Position numbers and translations under genes: made by a program. A stretch of 64,000 bases of DNA. Source: a bacterium. Lineage in GTDB: Bacteria > Planctomycetota > UBA1135 > GCA-002686595. Under the pieces are notes generated by a model that was not told the origin of the DNA, did not search any database, and saw only the letters and a program-made list of their open reading frames with translations. Of this stretch, positions 52,541-61,272 are shown one piece after another. How positions within the stretch are numbered: the stretch's first letter is position 1; every line of letters begins with the position of its first letter. The stretch lies in contig JAUIDW010000001.1 of assembly GCA_030428395.1 (NCBI GenBank), positions 1-64,000 on the forward strand, written 5' to 3'.

Positions 52541-53637
52541 CGCCCGCCTCCTCCGAGCTCGCGACCGGCAAAGGCGCCTCCCCCGCGACGGGGGCGGCGG
52601 GCGCGGTCGACGTCCGCGCGTCGCGGCCGGCCGACGACGAGGCGCGCGACGCCCTCGTCGAGCGGCTGCCCGCGGGGACGTTCTTCCACCTGTCCGGCTG
52701 GCGCCGCGTCGTCCAGCGCGTGTTCGGCCACGCGCCGCGCGACCTGCTGGCCTGGCGCGGGGACGAGCTGGTGGGCGTCCTGCCGCTCATGGCCACGCGG
52801 CGACCGAGCGGGCGCGCGAACCTGATCTCGATGCCGTACGCGGTCTACGGGGGCCCGGTCGCGGTCGACGACGCGGTCGAGCGTACCCTGGTCGACGCCG
52901 CCGTCGCGCAGGCCGAGCGCGCGCGCGTGGGCCGGCTCGAGCTGCGCTACGCCGGCGAGGCCGCGGTCGACCTGCCCGCCTCCGACCTCTACGCCACGTT
53001 CGTGGCCGACCTGCCCGAGCGCGTCGAGGACGTGCTCGCCCGGATGCCGAAGAAGGCGCGGGCCGAGGCGCGCAAGGCGCGCGACCGCCACGACCTGGTG
53101 CTGGCGCCGGGGCTCTGGTACCTCGACGACCTGGTGCGCATGTTCCACGTCAACAAGCGCAACCTGGGCTCGCCGGGCCTGCCCCCGAAGCTCTTCACCA
53201 GCCTGTGCGACGAGTTCGGGGACGCCGTGACCGTCCACCTGGTGCGCCGCGGGCGCGAGCCGCTGGCGGCGGTCATGTCGTTCCTGTGGCGCGGCACCGT
53301 CTACGCCTACTACGCCGGCACCGCCGAGGGCGCGGACCGCGCGTACAGCGCCAGCAACTTCATGTACATGGCCCTGCGCGAGTGGGCCGTCGAGGCCGGC
53401 TTCCGGACCTTCGACTTCGGGCGCAGCCGGCGCGACTCCGGGGCCTACCGGTTCAAGACCCACCAGGGCTTCGAGGGCCGCGACCTGGCGTACCGCTTCC
53501 ACCTCGTGCGCGACCAGGGGCTGCCGACGTTCACGCCGTCGAACCCGCGCACCAAGGTGCTGCGAGACACCTGGAGCCGGCTGCCGCTGTGGGCCACGCG
53601 GCGCCTGTCGACGGCGCTGGCGCGCTACCTGCCCTGA
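52537..53637 (+). CDS. FemAB-like (GNAT) protein, exosortase A-associated type
   Basis: 366 residues. Two GNAT-like halves; landmarks are FFHLSGWRRVVQRVFGHAP, the LISMPYAVYGGPVA strand, MPKKARAEARKARD, and FDFGRSRRDSGAYRFKTHQGF near the end. This is the pattern of FemAB-family proteins associated with PEP-CTERM/exosortase A systems (TIGR03019, from memory). Likely transfers an acyl or aminoacyl group onto a glycan. Its 3' end overlaps by 13 bases the convergent GspG-like gene. Confidence 0.78.
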   Translation: MTPASSELATGKGASPATGAAGAVDVRASRPADDEARDALVERLPAGTFFHLSGWRRVVQRVFGHAPRDLLAWRGDELVGVLPLMATRRPSGRANLISMPYAVYGGPVAVDDAVERTLVDAAVAQAERARVGRLELRYAGEAAVDLPASDLYATFVADLPERVEDVLARMPKKARAEARKARDRHDLVLAPGLWYLDDLVRMFHVNKRNLGSPGLPPKLFTSLCDEFGDAVTVHLVRRGREPLAAVMSFLWRGTVYAYYAGTAEGADRAYSASNFMYMALREWAVEAGFRTFDFGRSRRDSGAYRFKTHQGFEGRDLAYRFHLVRDQGLPTFTPSNPRTKVLRDTWSRLPLWATRRLSTALARYLP

Positions 53638-54119
53638 GCGCGCCGGTCGGGCGTCGGGCGCAGGCGACGGTGGTCGAGGTCGGCGTCCTCGCCGCGTCCG
53701 CCGGGCGTGCGGTCGCGCCCCTGGGTGAAGAACAGGAATTCGCGCGCGCCGGCCGGCCCGGCGTAGCGGTAGGGCCGGCCCCAGGGGTCCTCGGGGACCG
53801 CGTCGAGGTGCGGCGAGGCCAGCAGCTCGGCCAGGGTGGCCGGCGGGGCGCCGTGCTCGGCGGCGTACGCACGCGCCGCCTCGGCCAGCGCGCGCAGGTC
53901 GGCCGCGACGTCGGCCGCCTCCGGGTTCGAGCGCGGGCCCAGCTTGCGCTCGATGCGCGGCACGTAGTTGGCGAGCTCCATGCCGACGCCCACGACGGCC
54001 AGCCCGCCGGCCGCGAGCCACAGCCAGCGCCGCCAGCGCGCGGTCCACGAGACGGGCCGCCGCGGCGGGGCGGCACCCGCGTCCGGGCGGGGCTCGGGCG
54101 GGTCGGGCAGGCGGGTCAT
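53625..54119 (-). CDS. GspG-like (T2SG C-terminal domain) protein with signal-anchor
   Basis: 164 residues. A Pro-rich start, one membrane helix (WLWLAAGGLAVVGVGME), and a C-terminal pseudopilin-like domain: AADLRALAEAARAYAAEHG, LAELLASPHLDAVPEDPWGRPYRY, EFLFFTQGRD. It resembles the major pseudopilin GspG but without the usual GFTLIE prepilin cleavage site. Coupled by ATGA to gmhB upstream. Role unknown; may be a structural or secretion-associated component. Confidence 0.68.
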   Translation of the reverse strand: MTRLPDPPEPRPDAGAAPPRRPVSWTARWRRWLWLAAGGLAVVGVGMELANYVPRIERKLGPRSNPEAADVAADLRALAEAARAYAAEHGAPPATLAELLASPHLDAVPEDPWGRPYRYAGPAGAREFLFFTQGRDRTPGGRGEDADLDHRRLRPTPDRRAQGR

Positions 54120-54712
54120 CGGGTCCCGGCGCCCCGGGGGTCCGCCGCCGCGAGGAGGTGGTCGACCGCCGCAGCGAGGTCCGGGAAGAGCGGCGGCGCC
54201 TCGGCGCCGGAGGCCGCCAGCGCGGCGTGCTCGCGCGCGCCCTTGCCGGTGGCCACCATCAGCGAGCGCACGCCGGCCGCGCGGGCGGCGGCGACGTCGC
54301 GGGCGGCGTCGCCGACGGCCCAGCTGCGCTCCAGGTCGAGGTCGAGCTCGCGCGCGGCGCGCAGGAGCATGCCGGGGGCCGGCTTGCGGCAGTCGCACGC
54401 GACGCGCAGCTCGCCGACGCCCTCGGTCGGGTGGTGCGGGCAGGCGTAGACGCGGACCGGGCACGCGCCCGCGGCGGCGAGCAGCTCCGCCAGGCGCTCG
54501 TGCACCGCGGCGAGGTCCTCCGGCGTCATCCAGCCGCGCCCGACGGCGCTCTGGTTGGTGATCACGACGACGACCCGGCCGGCCTCCTGCAGGCGGGCGA
54601 CGGCGGCGGCGGAGCCCTGGATCAGCTCGAGGTCGTCGGGGTCGCGCAGCGCGCCCTGGCGCTCGACGTTCAGCGTCCCGTCCCGATCCAGGAAGACCGC
54701 GGGGCGGCTCAC
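54116..54712 (-). CDS. gmhB: D-glycero-D-manno-heptose 1,7-bisphosphate phosphatase-like HAD protein
   Basis: 198 residues. HAD motif I FLDRDGTLN (Asp9, Asp11), motif II TNQS, motif III CDCRKPAPGM, motif IV VGDAARDVAAA. A zinc-binding cysteine/histidine cluster (ACPHHPTEGVGELRVACDC) is the GmhB hallmark. Removes the phosphate at C7 of the heptose bisphosphate on the way to ADP-heptose. The GTG start overlaps the stop of the lipoprotein upstream (GTGA). Confidence 0.9.
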   Translation of the reverse strand: MSRPAVFLDRDGTLNVERQGALRDPDDLELIQGSAAAVARLQEAGRVVVVITNQSAVGRGWMTPEDLAAVHERLAELLAAAGACPVRVYACPHHPTEGVGELRVACDCRKPAPGMLLRAARELDLDLERSWAVGDAARDVAAARAAGVRSLMVATGKGAREHAALAASGAEAPPLFPDLAAAVDHLLAAADPRGAGTR

Positions 54713-55119
54713 TCCTCCCCGGAGATGCGCATGCGCACGAACACCCGCTGGGGGGCCAGGCTGGTGGTGCGCCAGAAGGGGAAGATGAAGCGGATCCACT
54801 CGAGCCACAGCGGGTTGCGCCACGTGTCGTTGGAGACCGACATCTCCTTCCACAGCACGGCGTCCCACTCGACGTCGGGGGAGAAGTACCGCGTGGCCGT
54901 CTCGTAGCCGGGCAGCTCCAGGTCGACGCGCTGCGGATCGCGCGGCAGGTCGATCCGGCAGGGGGTCACCATGCCGGAGTCCGCTCCGTCGACGATCACC
55001 CGCGCGCCGGGCGGATCGGAGGCGAGCAGCACGCCCGGCTCGCTCTCGAGGGCGAGGCAGCCGGCGAGCGGCAGGAGCGCGAGCAGGACGAGGGTGAGGC
55101 GGAGCTTCACGGGGGTCAT
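54709..55119 (-). CDS. Lipoprotein with PEGA domain
   Basis: 136 residues. Signal sequence with lipobox LPLAGC. The mature protein starts near LESEPGVLLASDPPGARVIVDG, a PEGA-type beta domain usually found in envelope proteins, ending at LPGYETATRYF. Then a segment EWIRFIFPFWRTTSLAPQ whose hydrophobic stretch could sit at the membrane. ATG at 55119; a GTG three codons downstream is the alternative. First of a three-gene minus-strand operon with gmhB and the GspG-like gene. Confidence 0.75.
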   Translation of the reverse strand: MTPVKLRLTLVLLALLPLAGCLALESEPGVLLASDPPGARVIVDGADSGMVTPCRIDLPRDPQRVDLELPGYETATRYFSPDVEWDAVLWKEMSVSNDTWRNPLWLEWIRFIFPFWRTTSLAPQRVFVRMRISGEE

Positions 55120-55219
55120 TCTCGACCTGGCGCGGGGGGGCTGCAAGGTCGCGTCGGGGGCGCCGGGGAGCGCGCGGACCGCGGTTGCCATCGTCGGCCG
55201 GCTGTGGAACTCTCCTGAA

Positions 55220-56779
55220 GTGGCGCCGCCCGATTCCGACCCCCGGGAGCCCTCCGGCGAGCCGGCGGCGGCCCCGGCCGCTGGCGCGGTCTCTCGGCCG
55301 GCAGGCGCGGTCCACCAGCCGGTCGGCGCGGTCCACCGGACCGCGGGCGGCGAGCCCACGGACCGCCTCGCCAGCGCGCTCCTGGGCCTGGCGCTCGTCT
55401 TGGCCGCGGCCCGCTTCCTGCGCCTCGGGGAGTGGAGCCTCTGGCACGACGAGGCCCTGACGCTGCACGACCTGAGCGACCTGCTGGCGGGGCGCGCGAC
55501 GCCGAGCCACCCCCTGGGGGTCGGGCTCGTGGCGCTGTGGACGCGCGCGGTGGGCGCCGCCTGGCCGTCGGAGGTCGACCTGCGGCTGCTCCCGGCCCTG
55601 GCCGGGGCGCTGTCCATCCCGCTGACCGCCTGGGCCTTCCGGCCGTTCGCGGGCCGGCGCCGCGCGGCCCTGGCGGCGCTGCTGGTGGCGGCTAGCAGCT
55701 GGCACCTGTACTGGTCCCAGAACGCGCGCTTCTACACGTTCGCGCTCACGCTCTCGCTCCTGGGCGGCGGCCTCTACCTGCGCGGCCTCTGGCGCGGTCG
55801 CTTCGGCCCGCTGGCCGCGGGGCTGCTGGCCTGGGCGCTGACCCCGGGCATGCACCTCTCGGGGCTGCTCGTCCCGGTCGGCCTGGTGGCCGGCACGGCG
55901 GTGCTGCCGTGGCTGCGCGTCGGGCTGCCGCCGGAGGCCGCGCGGGTGCGGCGGCGCCTCCTCGCCGGCGCCGCGCTGCTGGTGCTGGTGGGCGCCGCGG
56001 TCGCCGCGCCTCGCTGGGGCGAGTACCTGGGCAAGAAGGGCATCGCCAGCCTCGGCGCCGGCGTCGTGCACTTCGGGCTGACGACCGGATGGTACGTCAC
56101 GCCGCTGCTCGGGACGGCGGCGCTGGCCGGCGCGTGGGTGGCGCTGCGGCGGCGGGACCCGTTCGACGCGCTGGTGCTCGCGGGGGTCGTCGCCGCGCTG
56201 GCCGCGGCCGCCCTGGCGTCGACCGTCGCCGTGGTCAGCGCGCAGTACGTCTTCTGCCTGCTGCCCTGGATCGCCGTGCTGGCGACGGCGCCGCTCGGCG
56301 CGCTGGACCGGCCCGGCGAGGGCGCGCGCGCGGCGCCGGCCGTCGTCTACGCCGCGCTGCTCGTGCTGCCGGCGCTGGCGGGGCTCGCGATGTACTTCGG
56401 GCCCTACGCGGGCGAGCGGCCGCGCTGGCGCGACGCGTACCGCTACGTCTGGAACGAGCGCGGGCCCGACGACCTCGTGCTCGGCGCGAACTCCCCGGTG
56501 GGGGAGTACTACCTGAACCCCGGCCACGAGGCGCTGCGCACGCCGCGGCGGGTCGTGCGGCACGACGGCTACACCTCGGAGATCCCGGTCGAGTGGCTGC
56601 GCCACCCGCGGCGCACGTGGCTCGTCGTCCAGCGCGAGCGCTTCGAGGCGGCCACGTGGTGGCCCGAGGACCGCGCCGACACGCTCGCCATGCTGCGCGA
56701 GCAGTTCCGCATGGTCGAGGCCTTCCCGCTGCAGGTCGGGACCCGCGACCTGTCGGTCTGGGTCTACGTGCGCGACTGA
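55220..56779 (+). CDS. GT-C-type membrane glycosyltransferase (ArnT/PMT-like)
   Basis: About 519 residues, 11 or so helices. WSLWHDEALTLHDL after the first helix carries the acidic Asp-Glu pair of polyprenyl-phosphate-dependent GT-C enzymes (ArnT, PMT, GT39 family). The long C-terminal domain (from about 430) is soluble, with GPDDLVLGANSPVGEYYLNPG. It transfers a sugar from a lipid carrier to a lipid or protein in the periplasm. The first 55 residues are Ala/Pro-rich and probably cytoplasmic. GTG at 55220 is my choice; frames further upstream are uncertain. Confidence 0.78.
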   Translation: MAPPDSDPREPSGEPAAAPAAGAVSRPAGAVHQPVGAVHRTAGGEPTDRLASALLGLALVLAAARFLRLGEWSLWHDEALTLHDLSDLLAGRATPSHPLGVGLVALWTRAVGAAWPSEVDLRLLPALAGALSIPLTAWAFRPFAGRRRAALAALLVAASSWHLYWSQNARFYTFALTLSLLGGGLYLRGLWRGRFGPLAAGLLAWALTPGMHLSGLLVPVGLVAGTAVLPWLRVGLPPEAARVRRRLLAGAALLVLVGAAVAAPRWGEYLGKKGIASLGAGVVHFGLTTGWYVTPLLGTAALAGAWVALRRRDPFDALVLAGVVAALAAAALASTVAVVSAQYVFCLLPWIAVLATAPLGALDRPGEGARAAPAVVYAALLVLPALAGLAMYFGPYAGERPRWRDAYRYVWNERGPDDLVLGANSPVGEYYLNPGHEALRTPRRVVRHDGYTSEIPVEWLRHPRRTWLVVQRERFEAATWWPEDRADTLAMLREQFRMVEAFPLQVGTRDLSVWVYVRD

Positions 56780-56791
56780 GCGGCGGCCGCG

Positions 56792-57361
56792 CTAGTCGTT
56801 CGCGCGGCCCTGGAACTCGCCGTCGCTGGTGCGGATCTTGATCACGTCGCCCTCGCCGACGTGCAGGGGCACCTTGACGGCCATGCCGGTCTCGACGACC
56901 GCGTCCTTCTTCACGTTGGTCGCGGTGTTGCCCTTCACGGCCGGCTCGGCCTCGGTGACGGTCAGCGTGACCGTCGCCGGCAGCTCGACGCCGATGGGCG
57001 TCGTGTTGTGGAACGTGACCTCGACGGCCGTGTTCTCGCGGACGTAGCCCATCTTGTCGCCGACGAACTCCTCGCTGAGCGGGAACTGCTCGTAGGTCTG
57101 GGTGTCCATGAACACGTACGAGCCGTCGCCCTCGCGGTACAGGTACTCGCAGTTCTTGCGGTCGAGGTAGGCGACCTCGAGGACGTCCCCGGAGCTCAGC
57201 CGCATGGCGTTCGCCTGGCCGGTGCCGAGGTTCTTCGTCTTGATGTTGATGATCGCGCGCAGGTTGCCGGGCGTGTGGTGGTGGAACTCGGTCACGAGCA
57301 GCAGCTCGCCGTCCTTCTCGATCACCATCCCCTTCCGCAGTTCGGTCGCTCGCGTTCCCAT
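56792..57361 (-). CDS. efp: Translation elongation factor P with Asn at the modification site
   Basis: 189 residues, three OB-like domains: KOW-type N-domain, the OB domain (LSEEFVGDKMGYVRENTAV), and a C-domain ending KIRTSDGEFQGR. Relieves ribosome stalling at poly-proline. The loop normally carrying Lys34 (KPGKG in E. coli) reads HHHTPGNLRA with Asn33 here, so neither EpmA nor EarP chemistry can apply; no modification enzyme gene is nearby. It follows rpoN on the same strand, 149 bases after its stop. Confidence 0.95.
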   Translation of the reverse strand: MGTRATELRKGMVIEKDGELLLVTEFHHHTPGNLRAIINIKTKNLGTGQANAMRLSSGDVLEVAYLDRKNCEYLYREGDGSYVFMDTQTYEQFPLSEEFVGDKMGYVRENTAVEVTFHNTTPIGVELPATVTLTVTEAEPAVKGNTATNVKKDAVVETGMAVKVPLHVGEGDVIKIRTSDGEFQGRAND

Positions 57362-57444
57362 GGCAGTCCTTCGGCGTCGTCTCGTTCCTCGGCGTGGTCT
57401 CCGGCCGGCTCCGCGGGTCCTTCGCGGCCCGCGCCGGATCGCCC

Positions 57445-57450
57445 AGGGTA
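57445..57450 (-). promoter_or_regulatory. Candidate -10 element for efp
   Basis: TACCCT on the minus strand, preceded by GC (CTGCTACCCT), 84 bases before the efp ATG. Confidence 0.3.
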
Positions 57451-57510
57451 GCAGTCGCGGCGCCGGGGTCCGCGCGCGGGGGCCGGGAAATTCCGCGGCG
57501 CGCGGCGCGC

Positions 57511-58968
57511 TCAGAAGCTCTTGCGCTGGCTCGAGGACGGGATCTCGAGCGCCTTGCGGTACTTCGTGACCGTGCGCCGGGCGATGGCGATCCCGTCCAG
57601 CTCCTTCAGCTTGGCGGCCAGCTGGTCGTCGGACAGCGGGTGGGCGCTGTCCTCCTGCTCGACCAGCTCGGCGATGCGCTGCTTGATGCTGGCCTGGCTC
57701 GCGACGCCGCCGGTCGAGCGCGGCGTCCCGCCCGTGAAGAAGAACTTCAGCGGGTAGATGCCCCGGGGCGTCTGCGCGTGCTTGCCCGAGACGGCGCGGC
57801 TGACCGTCGAGATGTGCACGCCGACCTCGTCGGCGACCTCCTGCATGCGCAGCGGGGCCAGGCCGCGGACGCCGCGGTCGAGGAAGCCGCGCTGGCGGTC
57901 GAAGATCACCGTGGCGATGCGCTGCAGCGTGCTCTGGCGCTGCTGGATCGCGTCGATGAACCAGCGCGCGGACTCGACGCGCTTCTTGACCCACTCCTGC
58001 ACGCCGTCGCCCTTGCGGGCCTCGCGCAGCAGGCGCTTGTACATCGGGTTCAGCGTCAGCTCGCGGGTGCGCTGGCGGGTCAGGCGCACCTCGTACTGGC
58101 CGTCGACCTCCTCGACGACGACGTCGGGGACGATGACGGCCGCCAGCTCCTCCCCGAACTCGGCGCCGGGGCTCGGGTCGAGCGAGCGGATCGTCTCGAG
58201 GGCCGCCTTGATGTCCTCGATCGGGTGCCCCGTGGCCTTGGCGATGCGCGGCAGGCGGTTGGTGACGATGTCGTCGAGGTGGTGCTCGACCAGGGTGTGC
58301 GCGAGCGGGTCGTGGAACTCGAGCGCCTCGAGCTGCAGCAGCAGCGCCTCGGCCAGGCCGGTGGCCCCCAGCGCCGGGTGGGTGACGCGCCGGAGCTCGG
58401 CCAGGATCCCGTCGAGCTCGGCGGGGGTGACGCCCCCCAGCGGACAGCCCGCGGCGACGTCCTCGAGCGACTCCTGGAGGTAGCCGCGGCCGTCCAGCGA
58501 GTAGATCAGGAACTCGGCGACCTCGCGGGCGCGCTCGTCGAAGTCGAGGAAGGCGAGCTGCTCGATGACCGCCTCGGCCAGGGTCGACCCCGAGGCCGGC
58601 GTGTTCTTCATCGCCTCGTACTTGCGGTCGCCCTCGCCGTCGTCCGGCGCGGGGCGCGGCGAGGAGCTCTCGCCGAAGTCGCGCTCGTAGCGCTCGAGCT
58701 CCTCGAGCATGCTCTCGACGCCGCTCGACTCGGCGTCGTTCTTCTCGCGGTCCCGCTTCTCCGGCGCGGCCTCGTCGCGCCGCTCGGAGTCGCTCTCGGG
58801 CGTCTCGTTCTCGGCCAGCTCGAGGAACGGGTTCTCCGTCAGCTCCTGCTCGATGCGGCCCTCGAGCTCGAGGGCCGGCAGCTGCAGGATCTGCATCGCC
58901 TGGATCATCTGCGGCGACTGCACGAGCCGCTGCTCCATCCGGACGTTCTGGTGCAGGCCGAGTTTCAT
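57511..58968 (-). CDS. rpoN: RNA polymerase sigma-54 factor
   Basis: 485 residues. Region I starts MKLGLHQNVRMEQRLVQSPQMIQAMQILQLP; an acidic linker (about 50-115) follows; the core-binding domain, the helix-turn-helix VADEVGVHISTVSRAVSGKH and the RpoN box ARRTVTKYR are all present. Directs transcription from -24/-12 promoters with help from the NtrC-type activators in this window. Not followed by the common hpf/ptsN operon; efp comes next. Confidence 0.97.
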   Translation of the reverse strand: MKLGLHQNVRMEQRLVQSPQMIQAMQILQLPALELEGRIEQELTENPFLELAENETPESDSERRDEAAPEKRDREKNDAESSGVESMLEELERYERDFGESSSPRPAPDDGEGDRKYEAMKNTPASGSTLAEAVIEQLAFLDFDERAREVAEFLIYSLDGRGYLQESLEDVAAGCPLGGVTPAELDGILAELRRVTHPALGATGLAEALLLQLEALEFHDPLAHTLVEHHLDDIVTNRLPRIAKATGHPIEDIKAALETIRSLDPSPGAEFGEELAAVIVPDVVVEEVDGQYEVRLTRQRTRELTLNPMYKRLLREARKGDGVQEWVKKRVESARWFIDAIQQRQSTLQRIATVIFDRQRGFLDRGVRGLAPLRMQEVADEVGVHISTVSRAVSGKHAQTPRGIYPLKFFFTGGTPRSTGGVASQASIKQRIAELVEQEDSAHPLSDDQLAAKLKELDGIAIARRTVTKYRKALEIPSSSQRKSF

Positions 58969-58987
58969 GGCGATGGGGGCCGCCCCC

Positions 58988-58993
58988 AGTATA
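58988..58993 (-). promoter_or_regulatory. Candidate -10 element for rpoN
   Basis: TATACT on the minus strand (GATCTATACTGGG), 20 bases before the ATG, giving a very short leader. No good -35. Confidence 0.38.
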
Positions 58994-59063
58994 GATCACG
59001 CCCCGGGCGGACCCGCCGGGGTGGGCGGATCGCCGCGCGGGGACCGGTCGGGCGGCCGCGGCG

Positions 59064-60686
59064 CTACGGGTCGAGCACGAGGCGGGCGGACAGCCCCGGC
59101 GCCGCGGCCCCGGAGTCCAGGCCCGCGCCGACGAGGGCGTGCGGCGCGCCGTCGGCCGGCACGCTGCCGGCGCCGGGCGACCACGTGCGCCGCAGCAGGT
59201 CGAGGCGCGCGATCCCGAGCTTCGCGCGCGGGATCTCCTCGGAGCGCGCGCTGGCGGCCCACCAGCTCGTGTGCCAGAAGCGCTCCCCGGAGAGGTGTCC
59301 CTGGACCAGGGCGCCGTCCAGCCGACGCGCGACGAGCGGCGCGGGCATCCACGTCTCCGGCGCGACCTGCACCTCGTACTCGGTGACCACGGGCTGCTCG
59401 AGGACGGCGAGCACGCGCGCGGGCAGGCCCTCGGTCACGGGCAGGCGCACGGTGGCCGCGCCGCTGCGCACCACGAGCTCGGCGCCGCGGCAGCGCGCGC
59501 GCTCGGCCGCGGCGACGAGCGCCTCGACCTGCGCCCAGGCCGCGTCGTCGTCGGGGACGGCCAGCAGCAGCGCGGGCGCGAACGAGACGAGCGGCCACGA
59601 GCCGCGGCCGATCTTCTCGGAGCGCGCGCTGCGGCTCTGCTCGAACACGGCGGCGAGCGTCGACGAGGTGATCGCCTCGAGCCGGACCGGCGGCCGCCGC
59701 GGCGCGTCGTGGGTCGGCAGGCCGGCGCCGGGCGTGGGGAGCGGCAGGTCGGTGGCGCGGCTCTCGACCAGCGCCAGGTCGAGGGCCCGCAGCTCCTGCG
59801 CCGCCGCCGGCGTGGTCGTGGCGCGGATCCAGAGCGACCAGTCCGCGGGCTCGAAGTCGGTGCCGCGCAGCTCGACGCACAGCAGCCCGCCGGAGTCCAC
59901 GGCGCCGGCGAACGCGACCTGCATGCCGCGCACGAGGGGCTGCTCGACCAGCCCGAGGTCGGGGGTGCCGGGGTCGAACGTCTCGGTGCGCGAGGGGACC
60001 GAGAGGTCCAGGAAGCCCTCGACGTGCACGCGGGTCCCGCGCGCGACCCGGCACGGTCGCAGGTGGACGGTGCGGCCGGTCAGGCGCCGGCCGAGGTTCG
60101 GAGTCGCGACGCCGCTGTCGGCGGCCACCTCGACGCGGTAGTCGGCCACGAACTCGCTGGTGCGGCGGTCGCCGAGGGCGGCCCACTCGCCGGAGCGCAC
60201 GCGCGCCACGCCCAGGGAGGGCGCGTCGCCGATGAGGCTGGCGAAGGCGGCCTCGTCGGGGCGCGTGGTGCCGGGGCCGGGCGCGGCGGTCAGCCACACC
60301 TCGAGCTCGACGTCGAAGGACCTGGCGTGCGCCTCGAGCTCCGCCAGCCGGGACTCGACGGCCTGCAGCGCCTCGGCCCGGCCGCGGCCGAGCAGCGGGG
60401 GGGCCGTGGGGTGCAGCGCCACGTCGAGGTCGCGGCGGCGGGCGTCCTCGCGCAGGAGCTCCAGCAGCGAGGCGCGCGTGAGCCGCGGGCTGGGCGACGC
60501 CTCCGCCTCGTCCAGGTGGTCCTCCGGCAGCTCGAGGTGCGAGCCCTGGACCAGCCGCCGCAGCGCGGGCGCGGCCGGCGGCTCGGCGGTCAGCGACGGC
60601 AGCGGCAGGACGCGCCAGCCGGCGTCCTCCTGGGGGAGCGGGGCGGCGGGGAGCGCGAGGAGCAGGGGCGCGACGAGGAGCTTCAT
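59064..60686 (-). CDS. Unknown secreted protein, 540 residues
   Basis: Signal peptide MKLLVAPLLLALPAAPLPQ. The N-terminal third has two Arg-rich helices (LLELLREDARRRDLDVALH and AVESRLAELEAHARSF); the rest reads as beta-rich, with repeated segments such as HVEGFLDLSVPSRTE and GLLCVELRGTDFEPADWSL. Not recognised. A secretin-like or beta-sandwich organisation is possible but I see no family motif. Between rpoN (same strand) and a divergent gene. Confidence 0.55.
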   Translation of the reverse strand: MKLLVAPLLLALPAAPLPQEDAGWRVLPLPSLTAEPPAAPALRRLVQGSHLELPEDHLDEAEASPSPRLTRASLLELLREDARRRDLDVALHPTAPPLLGRGRAEALQAVESRLAELEAHARSFDVELEVWLTAAPGPGTTRPDEAAFASLIGDAPSLGVARVRSGEWAALGDRRTSEFVADYRVEVAADSGVATPNLGRRLTGRTVHLRPCRVARGTRVHVEGFLDLSVPSRTETFDPGTPDLGLVEQPLVRGMQVAFAGAVDSGGLLCVELRGTDFEPADWSLWIRATTTPAAAQELRALDLALVESRATDLPLPTPGAGLPTHDAPRRPPVRLEAITSSTLAAVFEQSRSARSEKIGRGSWPLVSFAPALLLAVPDDDAAWAQVEALVAAAERARCRGAELVVRSGAATVRLPVTEGLPARVLAVLEQPVVTEYEVQVAPETWMPAPLVARRLDGALVQGHLSGERFWHTSWWAASARSEEIPRAKLGIARLDLLRRTWSPGAGSVPADGAPHALVGAGLDSGAAAPGLSARLVLDP

Positions 60687-60781
60687 GGCTCGACCATAGT
60701 CGCGCCGGCCGGCCGGGACTACGTTGGCGGCCCCGGCCCGCGGACCGGCGCCGCGCGGGCGCCCCGACGGGCCGTCCTCCG

Positions 60782-61264
60782 ATGCCCGACCTCCCCGAAG
60801 CCGACCTCCAGCCCGTCGACCCGCCGGAGGCCTCCGCCGCCGGCGCCGGGAGCGAGGCGCGCCGCGTGCGCGCGGGGCTGCTCGTCGAGCTCGGCCTCGC
60901 GCCGCGCGACGTCGCCCGGCGCTGGCAGAAGGCGGTCGTCGAGGGCCGCTTCGAGCCCGACGCCTGCGCGGACGAGGTGATCGCGGCCAGCCGCCTGAAG
61001 CCCGACGCCGAGTCGCGGCTCGCCGGGCGCGCCGCGCGCCTCCAGCGCGACCTGGTGATGGCGCCGACCCTGCGCGGGCTGCGCGGCGCCGGCCGCAAGG
61101 CGCGGGAAGGCGCGCGCGGGCTGGTCGCCTTCGTCGTGGCGCAGGTGGTCACGCTGACCGTGCTCGCGGCGATCCTGCTGGTGGGCGCCCTGGTGGGTCG
61201 CGTGGTGTTCGACGTCAGCTACGACGGCTTCCTGGACTCGATCGCGAGCCTGCTGCCGGACTGA
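60782..61264 (+). CDS. Unknown protein with C-terminal membrane helix
   Basis: 160 residues: an acidic, Pro-rich start, a helical cytoplasmic part with RRVRAGLLVELGLAPRDVARRWQKAVVEG, and a hydrophobic stretch (FVVAQVVTLTVLAAILLVGALVGRVVF) followed by 15 residues. No recognised family. ATG start at 60782. A hairpin candidate lies immediately downstream. Confidence 0.55.
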   Translation: MPDLPEADLQPVDPPEASAAGAGSEARRVRAGLLVELGLAPRDVARRWQKAVVEGRFEPDACADEVIAASRLKPDAESRLAGRAARLQRDLVMAPTLRGLRGAGRKAREGARGLVAFVVAQVVTLTVLAAILLVGALVGRVVFDVSYDGFLDSIASLLPD

Positions 61265-61272
61265 GCGCGGGG

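Noticed and set aside
36926-53637. PEP-CTERM substrate protein
   Set aside because: No protein in the window ends with a PEP-like motif, hydrophobic helix and Arg cluster.
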